Shown: positions 1 to 8,733 of the stretch, in pieces | How the letters are laid out: every line of letters starts with the position of its first letter | Numbering within the stretch: the stretch's first letter is position 1 | NCBI RefSeq assembly: GCF_012911975.1 | Contig: NZ_SMDQ01000010.1 | Coordinates: 62,001-126,000 of the forward strand | Direction: 5' to 3' | DNA length: 64,000 bases | Source of the DNA: Nodosilinea sp. P-1105 | GTDB lineage: Bacteria > Cyanobacteriota > Cyanobacteriia > Phormidesmidales > Phormidesmidaceae | Translations under genes and position numbers: made by a program | Notes under the pieces: model-generated | Told to the model about the DNA's origin: nothing | Database searches by the model: none | The model's input: the letters and a program-made list of their open reading frames with translations, nothing else

Positions 1-175
1 TTGAGAATTAAAGAAAAAACAGGGGGATTAGCGAGTGTTTTTTACGATGATAGCTGCTGGTAGCCTTATCTTTATTTCCTGCCTATAAGACTTAATATTG
101 CTGAACTTATTACTGTCTGCGCTTATTTTTCATCTTTTTATAGGCCATTATTCTTTATAGCTAAAATCGTTTTAT

Positions 176-958
176 ATGACCACTGCAATGAGCCTTCCTA
201 AAATTTCTCTGATTACACCTTCATATAATCAAGGTCAGTATCTAGAAAATACTCTCAAAAGTGTTCTTGATCAGAACTACCCAAACCTAGAATATATTGT
301 TATTGATGGAGGATCTCAAGATCATAGCGTAGACATTATAGAAAAATACTCAAGTCAGTTGACTTACTGGATTAGTGAGCCTGATCAAGGACAGACAGAT
401 GCACTGCAGAAAGGCTTCTCTAAAGCTACAGGAGATATTCTAGGTTGGCTATGTTCAGATGATATCTTACAGCCAAACACTCTCTCCGAAGTAGCTCAGT
501 TCTTTGGGAAGAATCCGGATGCTCAGATTGTTTATGGTGATAGCCTCTGGATAGATCCCAAAGGCAACCTTATTAGACCTAGGAAAGAACATAGCTTTAG
601 TCGCTATATCCTATTGTACAGTCATAATTTTATCTCTCAACCCTCAACCTTTTGGACACGTCAAGTCTATGAACAAGTAGGAGGGCTAGATTCTAAGTTT
701 GATGTGGCTATGGACGCAGACCTATGGCTACGCTTCTCAGAGGTAGCTGAATTGCATCATGTTCAGAAGCTGTGGTCGTGCATGCGTATTTATCCAGAAC
801 AAAAAACATATCGCTTGTTTGAGCAACGAGAAGCGGAAAAAAAGCAACTTCGCGAGAGATATTACGGCTCTGAGCCTAATTGGCTTGTGGCTTCCAAACG
901 GGCTGTTGCTAAATTTAAACGTACTACCCTGAAATTGAGTTCTGGTTGTTACTGGTAG
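176..958 (+). CDS. Family 2 glycosyltransferase
   Basis: A 260-residue cytoplasmic glycosyltransferase with a GT-A fold. The N-terminus reads ISLITPSYNQGQYLENTL, then the nucleotide-binding stretch YIVIDGGSQD, and an Asp-rich metal/nucleotide-binding site in LGWLCSDDIL near residue 100. These are typical of GT2 enzymes that add a sugar from a nucleotide-sugar to a lipid-linked glycan. No membrane segment is seen. It starts a run of glycan genes on the same strand, only 25 nt before the next gene, so co-transcription is likely. Donor and acceptor cannot be read from the sequence. Codon use and base composition are AT-rich, like the next three genes and unlike the rest of the window. An in-frame ATG five codons in (188) is a possible alternative start. 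Confidence 0.9.
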   Translation: MTTAMSLPKISLITPSYNQGQYLENTLKSVLDQNYPNLEYIVIDGGSQDHSVDIIEKYSSQLTYWISEPDQGQTDALQKGFSKATGDILGWLCSDDILQPNTLSEVAQFFGKNPDAQIVYGDSLWIDPKGNLIRPRKEHSFSRYILLYSHNFISQPSTFWTRQVYEQVGGLDSKFDVAMDADLWLRFSEVAELHHVQKLWSCMRIYPEQKTYRLFEQREAEKKQLRERYYGSEPNWLVASKRAVAKFKRTTLKLSSGCYW

Positions 959-983
959 TCTCAGCAGTTTTCCCCCCGTCCTT

Positions 984-2183
984 ATGAAAATTTTGCAAGT
1001 TCATAACGAATACCAAACGCCCGGAGGTGAGGAGGCAGTTCTTGAAGCAGAAAGGACAATCTTAGAGCAGGATGGACATCAAGTTAAACAATGGATTGCG
1101 AGGAGCGCAGATATTAAAACTGCTTCTTCCGCTGAAAAACTAAGATTTTCGTTGAACTCTGTTTGGTCTAAGCAATCTTATCGTCAAGCTAAAACGATTT
1201 TACAAGATTTTTCACCAGATATTGTGCATGTTCATAATACTGTTCCTTTGATTACACCGTCTGTATATGCGGCTTGTCAGTCAGAAAAGATTCCGGTTGT
1301 CCAGACTCTTCATAATTTTAAATTTGTTTGCCCTGGTTCAAACCTTTATAGAGATGGTCAGGTATGCGAACAGTGTATTGGTAAGTCATTTACTTACCCA
1401 GCACTCTTAAATGGTTGTTACCGCAGGGATTACCTTAGTACAGCTTTCCTTGTTTCTGGCCTTACCTTTAATCGTATAAGGAAGACTTACTCTAAAGAAA
1501 TTAATACTTATGTTGCTCTGACTGAGTTTGCACGCCAGAAATTTATTGAGGCGGGAGTAGAGGCTGAGAAAATATTTGTTAAGCCAAACTTTGTGACATC
1601 TGACATAACCCCAGGTAACCATGATGGTAACTATGCTCTTTTTGTAGGGAGACTCATTACTCAAAAAGGCATAGAAACGATGGTTAAAGCTTGGTCATTG
1701 CTAGAGGTAAAGATTCCTCTAAAAATTGCTGGCTCTGGATATCTTAGTGATTATATTACGGCAAACTTGCCAGAGAATGTTTCGTACTTAGGGCAATTAC
1801 CTCGCCAAGAGATTATCAATCTAATGAGAAATGCTACGCTTTTGGTGTTTCCATCAGAATGGTATGAGGGGTTTCCGATGACAATTGTGGAGGCTTTTGC
1901 AACTAAATTACCCGTAGTTGCGAGCAGACTAGGTGGAATGGCAGAAATTGTTCAACCTGGCTATTCTGGTTGGCATTTTAATCCTGCTGATGCCTACAGC
2001 TTAGCTAGTGTGGTTCAGGATGCTTGGCAAAATTCAGCAGAGCTAAAACGTCGTGGAGAGTTAGCACGACAGCAATTTGAGTCAATGTATTCACCTCGCA
2101 GTAATCTTGAAAAACTATTGGATATTTATCAAGAAACAATCCATAGAGCTAGAAATTTAGAAACATCTGAATCTGTAGCTTGA
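984..2183 (+). CDS. Family 4 glycosyltransferase
   Basis: A 399-residue GT-B retaining glycosyltransferase. The N-terminal half starts MKILQVHNEYQTPGGEEAVL, the usual GT4 opening with a GGxE loop. The C-terminal nucleotide-sugar domain carries NYALFVGRLITQKGIETMVKAW and the E-x7-E type motif in PSEWYEGFPMTIVEAFA (about residues 290-306). It probably acts on the cytoplasmic face in assembly of an exopolysaccharide or O-antigen-like glycan. It lies 25 nt after the GT2 gene and 37 nt before the next GT4 gene. The cysteine pair in the N-terminal half (CPGSNLYRDGQVCEQCIG) also occurs in some GT4 subfamilies. Substrate unknown. Confidence 0.9.
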   Translation: MKILQVHNEYQTPGGEEAVLEAERTILEQDGHQVKQWIARSADIKTASSAEKLRFSLNSVWSKQSYRQAKTILQDFSPDIVHVHNTVPLITPSVYAACQSEKIPVVQTLHNFKFVCPGSNLYRDGQVCEQCIGKSFTYPALLNGCYRRDYLSTAFLVSGLTFNRIRKTYSKEINTYVALTEFARQKFIEAGVEAEKIFVKPNFVTSDITPGNHDGNYALFVGRLITQKGIETMVKAWSLLEVKIPLKIAGSGYLSDYITANLPENVSYLGQLPRQEIINLMRNATLLVFPSEWYEGFPMTIVEAFATKLPVVASRLGGMAEIVQPGYSGWHFNPADAYSLASVVQDAWQNSAELKRRGELARQQFESMYSPRSNLEKLLDIYQETIHRARNLETSESVA

Positions 2184-2229
2184 GGACTAGATTTGTAAGC
2201 TCTATATTTTTCTTCGTGCCGTGAATTTT

Positions 2230-3426
2230 ATGAAAAGTAAAAAAATCCTCATTCTTGTCGAAAATCTTTCTGTGCCTTTTGATCGCAGAGTTTGGATGGA
2301 GGCAACAACGCTTCAAAACGCTGGCTATGAGGTCTCTGTCATTTGTCCCCAGGGCAATGGTTTTGATAAAGATTTCGAGATTATTGATGATATCTATATT
2401 TATAGACACCCGCTGCCGCCTGAGGAAAGTTCTGTTATTGGCTATCTGAGGGAATATAGTTGGGCTGTGAGTTGGCAGTTTAAGCTAGCTAAGAAAGTTT
2501 GGAGAGAAAGACAGTTTGATACGATTCATCTTTGTAATCCTCCTGACTTATTATTTTTGATCGCAATTTGGTTTAAGTTGTGGAAAGGCGTGCGAGTAGT
2601 GTTTGATCACCATGATCTTGCCCCTGAGATGTATATAGCCAAATATAATCGTCAGGATATTTTCTATCATGGCTTGCGTGTGGTAGAACGCCTGACCTAC
2701 GCGACAGCAGATTATGCGATCGCCACTAACCAGTCCCATCGTAACGTTGCTTTAACTAGAGGTGGCAAGAAAGACCATCAAGTCTTTGTTGTCCGTAGTG
2801 CCCCTGACCTATCTAAGTTCTATCCATTTCCACTCAACGAAAAGTATCGCAACGGACGCAACTTTTTAGTGGGTTATATGGGGGTTATGGGAGAGCCTGA
2901 GGGAATTGATTATCTCTTACGGGCAGTGCAGTACATTGTCAGGGAAAAGCAACGCCACGATATTCACTTTATGCTGATTGGCAATGGCCCAGCTTTTGAT
3001 CGCCTTAGGTCTTATGCTAAAGAGCTAGAAATCGAGAGCTATGTCGAGTTTACAGGCTTCAAGAAAGGGGATGAGCTTCTAGAGCGACTTTCTAGTTGCG
3101 ATGTCTGTGTGGAACCGTCCCCTACATCGGCCTATAACGAAAACTGTACTATGAACAAGATTCTGGAGTACATGGCCCTTGGTAAGCCTATTGTGCAGTT
3201 TGATCTACGGGAAGGACGGCATTCAGCGGGTTCCGCTTCTCTCTATGCCAGGCCTAATGATGAGACCGAGTTTGCTGATAAAATCCTGGAGCTTCTAGGA
3301 GATCCAGCCCAACGGGAAAAAATGGGTCAGGAAGGGCAGCGTAAGATGCGGGAAGAACTAGAATGGAAACATCAAGCACCTAAGCTATTAAAAGCCTATG
3401 AAATTGTGTTCTCACACAAGAAATAG
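2230..3426 (+). CDS. Family 4 glycosyltransferase
   Basis: About 398 residues, a second GT-B glycosyltransferase. The opening KKILILVENLSVPFDRRVWM is typical of GT4 subfamilies working on cell-surface glycans. The FDHHDLAPEMY segment and the C-terminal NKILEYMALGKPIVQFDLREG support the family. I chose ATG 2230; a GTG three codons earlier (2221) is in frame. Its 3' end overlaps the start of the next gene by 29 nt, a sign of translational coupling. It probably works in the same glycan pathway as its two upstream neighbours. Donor specificity is not evident. Confidence 0.88.
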   Translation: MKSKKILILVENLSVPFDRRVWMEATTLQNAGYEVSVICPQGNGFDKDFEIIDDIYIYRHPLPPEESSVIGYLREYSWAVSWQFKLAKKVWRERQFDTIHLCNPPDLLFLIAIWFKLWKGVRVVFDHHDLAPEMYIAKYNRQDIFYHGLRVVERLTYATADYAIATNQSHRNVALTRGGKKDHQVFVVRSAPDLSKFYPFPLNEKYRNGRNFLVGYMGVMGEPEGIDYLLRAVQYIVREKQRHDIHFMLIGNGPAFDRLRSYAKELEIESYVEFTGFKKGDELLERLSSCDVCVEPSPTSAYNENCTMNKILEYMALGKPIVQFDLREGRHSAGSASLYARPNDETEFADKILELLGDPAQREKMGQEGQRKMREELEWKHQAPKLLKAYEIVFSHKK

Positions 3427-4966
3427 GGGCTATCTGCCTGTATGTTTGATTTTAATTGGCTTTTTTCTGAGGTTCTTTCTCCTGACCAATCAAAGCCTGT
3501 GGTGGGATGAAGGATTTAGTATTGAAAATTCTCAGGCTGATTCATTAGAAGCAATTTTTTCTCAAGTTAGGCAAATTAGTAATGCTGACAAGTTTCAACC
3601 CCTTTACTACTGGCTGTTGTTTTTAGTAAGACATTTCTGGGGCGACTCTGAAAGGATTCTTAGGGGATTCTCTGCTTTCTTAAGTTCTATAAGTCTTCCT
3701 ATTATCTATTTAACTGCTTTTCGTTTCTATGGAAGACGTCATGCCCTCTGGTCTTTAGTATTGGCAGTATTTAGTGCTTTTCTTGTTTACTATAGCCAAG
3801 AAGTCAGAAATTATTCATTATTATTTTTGGTGTCTGTCGCCCAAATCTATTTTATCAGCACGGCGATTATTGGTTTTTCTCAGGGGTGGCCAAGGCACTG
3901 GAGAAATCAGGATCGCTGGATATTTGCCAGCTTGACGGGTATTGGACTCCTGTGTAGTGTCCAAATGATTGTCGTTACCGCTAGTCTGTGTTTGTCTCAT
4001 CTTCTGCTGAATACCAAAAAAATTAGGTTGTGGTTTGCTTGGTGGTGGCCTGCTGCTATTTCAGTACTGCCTGCGGCTTTTTATTATGTGACGTTGCCAG
4101 GGGAGAAAAATCCTGCTATAGTTTCTATTTCTCGGGCAACCCACTCCCTTTTACTTAATATTCTTTATGTACCCTATGGCACTTTAACGGGCTTGACCTA
4201 CGGCCCTTCACAGAATGCTTTACGGGGGGGAGACTATGGTCAGTTACTTATAGACTATTTACCCCATATCTTAGTTTGGCTAGTCATTTTTAGCTTGCTG
4301 GTTTGGTTATCAGTAAATACCTGCTTACAACCAGAAAAAACCAGAAAATCAAGGGATATAAAAAAATTTCTCCTCTGTTTTTTAGTTTTTTCAAATGTTC
4401 TGGGTTTTTGCTTGGTTTTAGTGACTGGCATGAGCTGGCTGCCTAGACATGCATTTTATGTTTGGGTGATACTACCCTTCTGGTTGCCGACTCTCCTTTG
4501 CTCTTCCCACACTTCTGTTCGACAGAGTCAATCGCTGTCGAGTGGAAACCTTAGCAGGTTGGCGATCATGGGACTGCTAGCTCTGAATATTTATTCGCTC
4601 CAAAACTATTATTTAAACACTGAGCACTGGCGGGATGATTATCGAGGCTTGACAAGACATTTAGCTGTAGCCCAGGTCGATGGCTACAAAACAGTGCTGC
4701 TAAGTGGTGGCTCCACTGTGCTTAGGTATTATGGTGACCTAGATACAGCGTACCTGAGGGGTGGCTGGAACCGCCAAAACCAACCAACCTGGCTAACAAG
4801 GCTGCGGGAGGCTGTCAATGCAGCCCCACAGGTTGTTTTAGCGGTGTATCGACCACACCAAGCTATGCAGGCTAGTCTAAATCATGAACTTTCAAAAGAA
4901 TATGAGGTTTTGAGTGAGGTTGATTCCTTTCATGGTTTCCATATTTATCATTTAAGACGTCGATGA
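3398..4966 (+). CDS. Polytopic membrane glycosyltransferase (GT39/GT83-like)
   Basis: A 522-residue protein with about ten hydrophobic segments. The first periplasmic loop carries SLWWDEGFSIEN; the acidic DE pair at this place is the catalytic/metal site of ArnT/PMT-type (GT-C) transferases, which use polyprenyl-phosphate sugars on the outer face of the membrane. YYSQEVRNYSLL after the next helices is also characteristic. The start overlaps the preceding GT4 gene by 29 nt. It probably adds a sugar to an exported glycan or protein, perhaps using a polyprenyl-phosphate donor related to the UbiA-type enzyme downstream. The acceptor is unknown. Confidence 0.82.
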   Translation: MKLCSHTRNRGYLPVCLILIGFFLRFFLLTNQSLWWDEGFSIENSQADSLEAIFSQVRQISNADKFQPLYYWLLFLVRHFWGDSERILRGFSAFLSSISLPIIYLTAFRFYGRRHALWSLVLAVFSAFLVYYSQEVRNYSLLFLVSVAQIYFISTAIIGFSQGWPRHWRNQDRWIFASLTGIGLLCSVQMIVVTASLCLSHLLLNTKKIRLWFAWWWPAAISVLPAAFYYVTLPGEKNPAIVSISRATHSLLLNILYVPYGTLTGLTYGPSQNALRGGDYGQLLIDYLPHILVWLVIFSLLVWLSVNTCLQPEKTRKSRDIKKFLLCFLVFSNVLGFCLVLVTGMSWLPRHAFYVWVILPFWLPTLLCSSHTSVRQSQSLSSGNLSRLAIMGLLALNIYSLQNYYLNTEHWRDDYRGLTRHLAVAQVDGYKTVLLSGGSTVLRYYGDLDTAYLRGGWNRQNQPTWLTRLREAVNAAPQVVLAVYRPHQAMQASLNHELSKEYEVLSEVDSFHGFHIYHLRRR

Positions 4967-5013
4967 GTTGTGATGTTTAATCTCGAGTTGTCGATTTAAG
5001 ATGGTGTAATTTT

Positions 5014-5958
5014 ATGCTTAGCGCCATGGCTGATAAAGGCCTAACTCCTTATTTAATGGCCTTAAGACCTCATCAGTGGTCTAAAAGCCTGGTTGTGTTT
5101 GCAGCTCCACTTTTTTCATTCCAGTTTAGTCATGTCATTTTTCTGAATTCCTTTTTAGCATTTACTCTATTCTGTGCGACCTCTAGTGGTTTTTATTTGA
5201 TTAATGATAGTTTTGATGTTAAGTCTGATCGCCGTCATCCTGTCAAATGTAAACGTCCTATTGCTGCCGGGCTAGTTAGTATTCCTGAAGCGCTTCTTCT
5301 TGCTGCTCTACTTTTAATAATTGCCGTTGTTTTCGGTTGGCGACATGCTCACTTATTAGGCGCTACATTAGTCGCCTACGCTCTGTTACAAGTCGCCTAT
5401 AACTTGAAGCTTAAGCAAACCGTAATTCTAGACATTGTGGCGATCGCGACTGGGTTTGTCCTACGGGCCTGCGCTGGGGCAGCAGCTACAGGCATTACTC
5501 TATCGACTTGGTTTTTAGTTTGCACAGCCATGCTGGCCCTGTTTTTGGGAGTTGAAAAGCGGAAAGCAGAGTTGCGTCTTGGGCAGATACAGGGTACCAA
5601 CACGCGTAAAGTATTAAACCGTTACTCTTTACCACTGCTTAACCGCATTGAAAGTACAGTGACCACCGGTGCCGTGATGAGTTATGCCCTGTGGAGTGCA
5701 GGTCCAGTTCTCCAGGGGGCGCCCACCCCTTGGATGATGATTACACTGCCCTTTGTGCTTTACGGCATCTTTCGCTATCAGCTACTCAGTGATCCATCGG
5801 AAGTGGCTCGTCAGAGTCATGGGCCGTCCTATGGGGGGCGGGGTGAGCGGCCTGAGGAAATTTTGTTGACCGATCGCCCCATGGCTTTGGTTGTAGTGGT
5901 ATGGGCGATCGCCGTAGTTGTGATCCTATTTCTTCATAAACAAGGGCTACTACCCTAG
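5014..5958 (+). CDS. UbiA-family decaprenyl-phosphate phosphoribosyltransferase-like protein
   Basis: A 314-residue integral membrane prenyl-transferring enzyme of the UbiA superfamily. The start has LRPHQWSKSLVVFAAPLFS, and the first Asp-rich motif is NDSFDVKSDRRHPVK (about residues 66-80), matching the NDxxDxxxDRxHPxK pattern of the decaprenylphosphoryl-5-phosphoribose synthase group, which joins PRPP to a polyprenyl phosphate. Eight to nine hydrophobic helices follow. In actinobacteria this makes an arabinose donor; in cyanobacteria the product is less clear, and a ribofuranose-type polyprenyl donor for the adjacent GT-C enzyme is my inference. ATG 5026 is an alternative start. Confidence 0.82.
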   Translation: MLSAMADKGLTPYLMALRPHQWSKSLVVFAAPLFSFQFSHVIFLNSFLAFTLFCATSSGFYLINDSFDVKSDRRHPVKCKRPIAAGLVSIPEALLLAALLLIIAVVFGWRHAHLLGATLVAYALLQVAYNLKLKQTVILDIVAIATGFVLRACAGAAATGITLSTWFLVCTAMLALFLGVEKRKAELRLGQIQGTNTRKVLNRYSLPLLNRIESTVTTGAVMSYALWSAGPVLQGAPTPWMMITLPFVLYGIFRYQLLSDPSEVARQSHGPSYGGRGERPEEILLTDRPMALVVVVWAIAVVVILFLHKQGLLP

Positions 5959-5993
5959 GCCACGGGCATCGTTGTCCAGTAATCAACCAATCG

Positions 5994-6329
5994 ATGGGCA
6001 CACTCATGCTAGTCATACTGCTGATCGTCGCTACGGTGACCTTAAACACCCTAGCCCAAGTTTTACTAAAATCTGGCTCTGATAAATTTTGGCTCAACGG
6101 TTATTTGCTGGGTGGGGTGGTAGCCTATGGGCTCAGTACATTGCTATACGTCAGCTTACTGAGCAAGTGGCATTTGTCCTTGGCCTATCCACTGATGATT
6201 GGCCTGACAGTAATTGCGACCACCCTGGCGGGTGCCTATTTTTTCCACGAAAAAGTGGACTCTGTTGCCTGGCTGGGGATTGGCTTGATGCTGAGTGGTA
6301 TTGGAGCGATTGCCCTGGGGCGACATTAG
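5994..6329 (+). CDS. Small EamA/SMR-like membrane protein
   Basis: A 111-residue protein with four predicted transmembrane helices and little else. The sequence TLNTLAQVLLKSGSDKFW in the first helix and a terminal IGLMLSGIGAIALGRH are like half-size EamA or small-multidrug-resistance proteins. Members next to glycan genes often resemble ArnE/ArnF or polyprenyl-phosphate-sugar flippases, so a role in moving a lipid-linked sugar across the membrane fits the context. That role is an inference. It lies 35 nt after the UbiA-type gene and ends the glycan run before a 122-nt gap. Confidence 0.72.
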   Translation: MGTLMLVILLIVATVTLNTLAQVLLKSGSDKFWLNGYLLGGVVAYGLSTLLYVSLLSKWHLSLAYPLMIGLTVIATTLAGAYFFHEKVDSVAWLGIGLMLSGIGAIALGRH

Positions 6330-6451
6330 GTCAAGATCTAAACTATGAAGTTCAGCCAAAGCTAATTGAGATTTTACGGACTTGGTAAAGGGGGGACGAA
6401 TATTGGATGTAAAGCGGCGGTCTTAACCCCTTGTAGTAGCTCCATGCCCCT

Positions 6452-7381
6452 ATGGTTAATCTCGTTAAACCCTTAAAGTCTCTGTCCCAGAGCGGCATTA
6501 GCCAGCTTAAAGTCGCCCTGGCGACCTGGCATGGGCGGTTTATTTTAGCTGGACTAACCCTGGGATTAGTCTATTTGCCTACTTGGTTTTCTCAGTTGTT
6601 TCGGCGATCGTTGATTCATGGGTCTACGGCACTGTCACTAATCCTGGTCATGGTGGCGCTAGGGGGATACCAGCTGTGGTCAAAGCGCTCTGAGCTAGCT
6701 CAGCTATCGGTTCTTGAGGCCGATCGCACCATTGGTTATGTGCTAATTTTGTGCAGCCTGGTGCTATTTCCCTGGTGTCGCTTTGCGGTGTGGCCTCAAT
6801 CTATTCTGTGGCTAACCGCTTTGATCGGTATGGCCATCAGTACCTGGGGGGGGACATTTTTTCTGTGTTATCCCTTACCACCGCTGATGTTTGCAGCAAC
6901 GGTTTATCCCCAGCCTGGGGCTTTGGCGCGTACCCTTTGGCAAACCCTAACCCCGGACCAATTTTTAGAACGGCTGATGGCCTACCTGGGGTCTGAGGCA
7001 TTGCAGTGGATTGGTCAGCCTGCTATCTCAGAAGGTCCCTATATTGCGATTCCTCCCAGTGGAGCAGTCCATGTGGACTGGGGCTGCAATGGCTTTACCA
7101 TGGCCGTTCAAATGGCGATCGCGGGCTTTTTTATGGGCGTGTTCCTAAAGCAAAACTGGTTCAAGACCGGGTTAATGATGGTGGTCGGGGCAATTTTGGC
7201 GCTGATTTTCAATATTCCCCGCATTATGCTGCTTACCCTGGCTTCGGTGTACTGGGGTGAAGGCTGGTTTGAATTTTGGCATGGCACCTGGGGTGGGCAG
7301 CTGTTTACAGGCGTTTTATTTACGCTCTATTACTACGCCATCATGGCCATGGTTAGCCGGCGGCCTAAAAAAGCAATCTGA
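6452..7381 (+). CDS. Cyanoexosortase (exosortase/archaeosortase family)
   Basis: A 309-residue multi-pass membrane transpeptidase-like protein. The three residues expected for exosortases are visible in order: Cys212 in DWGCNGFT, Arg257 in FNIPRIMLLT, and His277 in EFWHGTWGG. Enzymes of this family cleave C-terminal sorting signals (PEP-CTERM and relatives) at the membrane and are thought to attach the protein to a surface glycan, which fits the glycosyltransferase genes upstream. No obvious PEP-CTERM-type target protein is present in the window. The subtype (cyanoexosortase A, B or C) cannot be fixed by eye. The stop codon lies within the 9-bp target duplication of a small inserted element. 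Confidence 0.85.
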   Translation: MVNLVKPLKSLSQSGISQLKVALATWHGRFILAGLTLGLVYLPTWFSQLFRRSLIHGSTALSLILVMVALGGYQLWSKRSELAQLSVLEADRTIGYVLILCSLVLFPWCRFAVWPQSILWLTALIGMAISTWGGTFFLCYPLPPLMFAATVYPQPGALARTLWQTLTPDQFLERLMAYLGSEALQWIGQPAISEGPYIAIPPSGAVHVDWGCNGFTMAVQMAIAGFFMGVFLKQNWFKTGLMMVVGAILALIFNIPRIMLLTLASVYWGEGWFEFWHGTWGGQLFTGVLFTLYYYAIMAMVSRRPKKAI

Positions 7382-7384
7382 TCC

Positions 7385-7540
7385 CTGGTTGACTGACAAA
7401 TCTTGTTCCCCTCATCCCCCAACCTCTTCTCCCACAAGGGGCGAAGGGGAACCGGAAAAGTAGCTTGATTTTCAAAGTCCCTCTCCCGCTCTGGGAGAGG
7501 GATTTAGGGTGAGGGCTATAAACTTTTGTCAGTCAATCAG
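7385..7540. mobile_element. MITE-like element with 16-bp terminal inverted repeats and 9-bp target duplication
   Basis: The 156-bp element starts CTGGTTGACTGACAAA and ends TTTGTCAGTCAATCAG; the ends are inverted copies matching at 15 of 16 positions. It is flanked by perfect 9-bp direct repeats, ATCTGATCC, at 7376-7384 and 7541-7549. The interior holds G/C-rich arms common in cyanobacterial repeats (CTCTCCCGCTCTGGGAGAGG) and no ORF. This is the structure of a non-autonomous element moved by a transposase in trans. No matching full IS is in the window. Confidence 0.85.
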
Positions 7541-7597
7541 ATCTGATCCTTTCGAGTAGCTGATCACAAGTAACATCTCCTAGACTTATTTCCTTCA

Positions 7598-7645
7598 GCC
7601 CCAGGCCTCTTGGCTTGGGGCAATGTTGTGGTGCCTATTTTTTTT
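7598..7645 (+). terminator. Stem-loop followed by offset T tract (copy 1)
   Basis: GCCCCAGGCC (7598-7607), loop TCTT, GGCTTGGGGC (7612-7621) forms a strong hairpin with one G-U pair. It is followed 16 nt later by GTGCCTA and eight Ts (7638-7645). The T tract is too far from the stem for a textbook intrinsic terminator. An almost identical arrangement occurs at 19681-19728. Confidence 0.55.
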
Positions 7646-7688
7646 GATAGTCTCTTCTACACAATTCGCTGCCTTTGCATAAGGCTTT

Positions 7689-7733
7689 TATAAAGCTCCC
7701 GTGATCATCCGGATTATCTAAACTCCCTACGGA
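7689..7733 (+). promoter_or_regulatory. Upstream motif TATAAAGCT...CCTACGGA
   Basis: TATAAAGCTCCC at 7689-7700 and CTACGGA at 7727-7733 lie just before the lasso B2 gene. Related pairs precede both HpsJ-like genes (18301-18337 and 21851-21887). The spacing here is 8 nt longer. Function unknown; a shared operator or RNA leader element is possible. Confidence 0.4.
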
Positions 7734-7739
7734 GAGGGG

Positions 7740-8333
7740 ATGAGATATACCGACCTCACTCCCATGAAAAATGTTCCCAATGGCACCTTTTTCATAGGAG
7801 AGGAGTCATTGAATACTGTTTATAGAATGTTGTGGGGGTTGTCTATGGTTTTAGTGGGTGGCAGGCGTAAGTTAAAAATTCTTTGGCAACTGTCGTGGAA
7901 TGAGCGCTGGATTACGGCGCAGTCGTTTATCTTACTCCCGGCGATCGCGCTATCCCTTTCTCTATTTGGCTTGCCAATTACCCAGCGCTACCTAGCCCAG
8001 TTATCGCCGGTTGATATAGCTAAAACCGATTTAGCCTTTGCTGATGTTAAGCGCATGGCCTTTGCCGTCAACCGAGCCGCTAACCATAGTCCCCTGTGGG
8101 GCAACTGCTTGAAGCGATCGCTCACCCTATGGTTTGTACTGCGGCGGCGACAGATTCTCAGTGATTTACGGATTGGGGTTCGTAGGCATGAAGGCGAGTT
8201 TCAAGCCCATGCCTGGATTGAGTATGAAGGTGCTGTGCTGAACGATCGCCCTACGGTCTACCAGCTCTATTCTGCTTTTAAAGAAACCTTTGACGATGGG
8301 ATTTATGTCCAGCGTCCCCAGGGAAGAGCTTAG
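7740..8333 (+). CDS. Lasso peptide biosynthesis B2-type leader protease (transglutaminase-like)
   Basis: Up to 197 residues, a transglutaminase-core-3 type cysteine protease that removes RiPP leader peptides. With this start the likely catalytic triad is Cys123 (GNCLKRSL), His157 (QAHAWIEY) and Asp169 (LNDRP). The N-terminal third (RRKLKILWQLSWNERWITAQSFILL) matches the usual B2 start. The start is uncertain. ATG 7740 follows GGAGAGG closely, ATG 7764 is in frame, and a very strong AGGAGAGGAG (7796-7805) precedes an in-frame TTG at 7809, which would give a 174-residue protein nearer family length. It is the first gene of the RiPP cluster and acts with the B1 protein at 8734. Confidence 0.85.
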   Translation: MRYTDLTPMKNVPNGTFFIGEESLNTVYRMLWGLSMVLVGGRRKLKILWQLSWNERWITAQSFILLPAIALSLSLFGLPITQRYLAQLSPVDIAKTDLAFADVKRMAFAVNRAANHSPLWGNCLKRSLTLWFVLRRRQILSDLRIGVRRHEGEFQAHAWIEYEGAVLNDRPTVYQLYSAFKETFDDGIYVQRPQGRA

Positions 8334-8733
8334 CTAGGATAGCGCGATCGCCCTATTTCTCAACAGAACACTGGGGTTTTTATCTATGGCGTAGTTTTGT
8401 GTAGAGTGTACCTAGCACAAATAAAATTGTTGCGTTTATTGTCTAATGTCATGGCAAATAAACCGGAATTTCGGAGGATTTTTTTGTCCATCATCTCTTT
8501 AAGAAGAATACCTATTTTCCTTATCAATGCTTTAATCTATTCCATTTCAATTTCGTCTAATTACAGTTAAGCTGTATTCAAGTTAAGAAAACGGCTGTCT
8601 GTTATCTGAGCCTAGTACTCAAAATCACAAGATGGCCACAGTTAAAACATTTTTCTGTTAGCAAGAAATTAATCAGCCCAAAGCTGTTAATTAATGCTCT
8701 GACAAGTAGTCGCTATAATTTTAGAGGTTTTAT
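8334..8733. other. AT-rich intergenic region before the B1 gene
   Basis: These 400 bases hold no convincing ORF. They are clearly more AT-rich than the flanking genes, as expected for a promoter region. TATAAT occurs at 8714-8719, but it lies so close to the ATG (8734) that a transcript from it would lack the TTAGAGG ribosome-binding site, so I do not call it a promoter. Confidence 0.5.

Noticed and set aside
8714-8719. TATAAT as promoter of the B1 gene
   Set aside because: The resulting start site would fall within or after the ribosome-binding site, and no -35 box is at the right distance.
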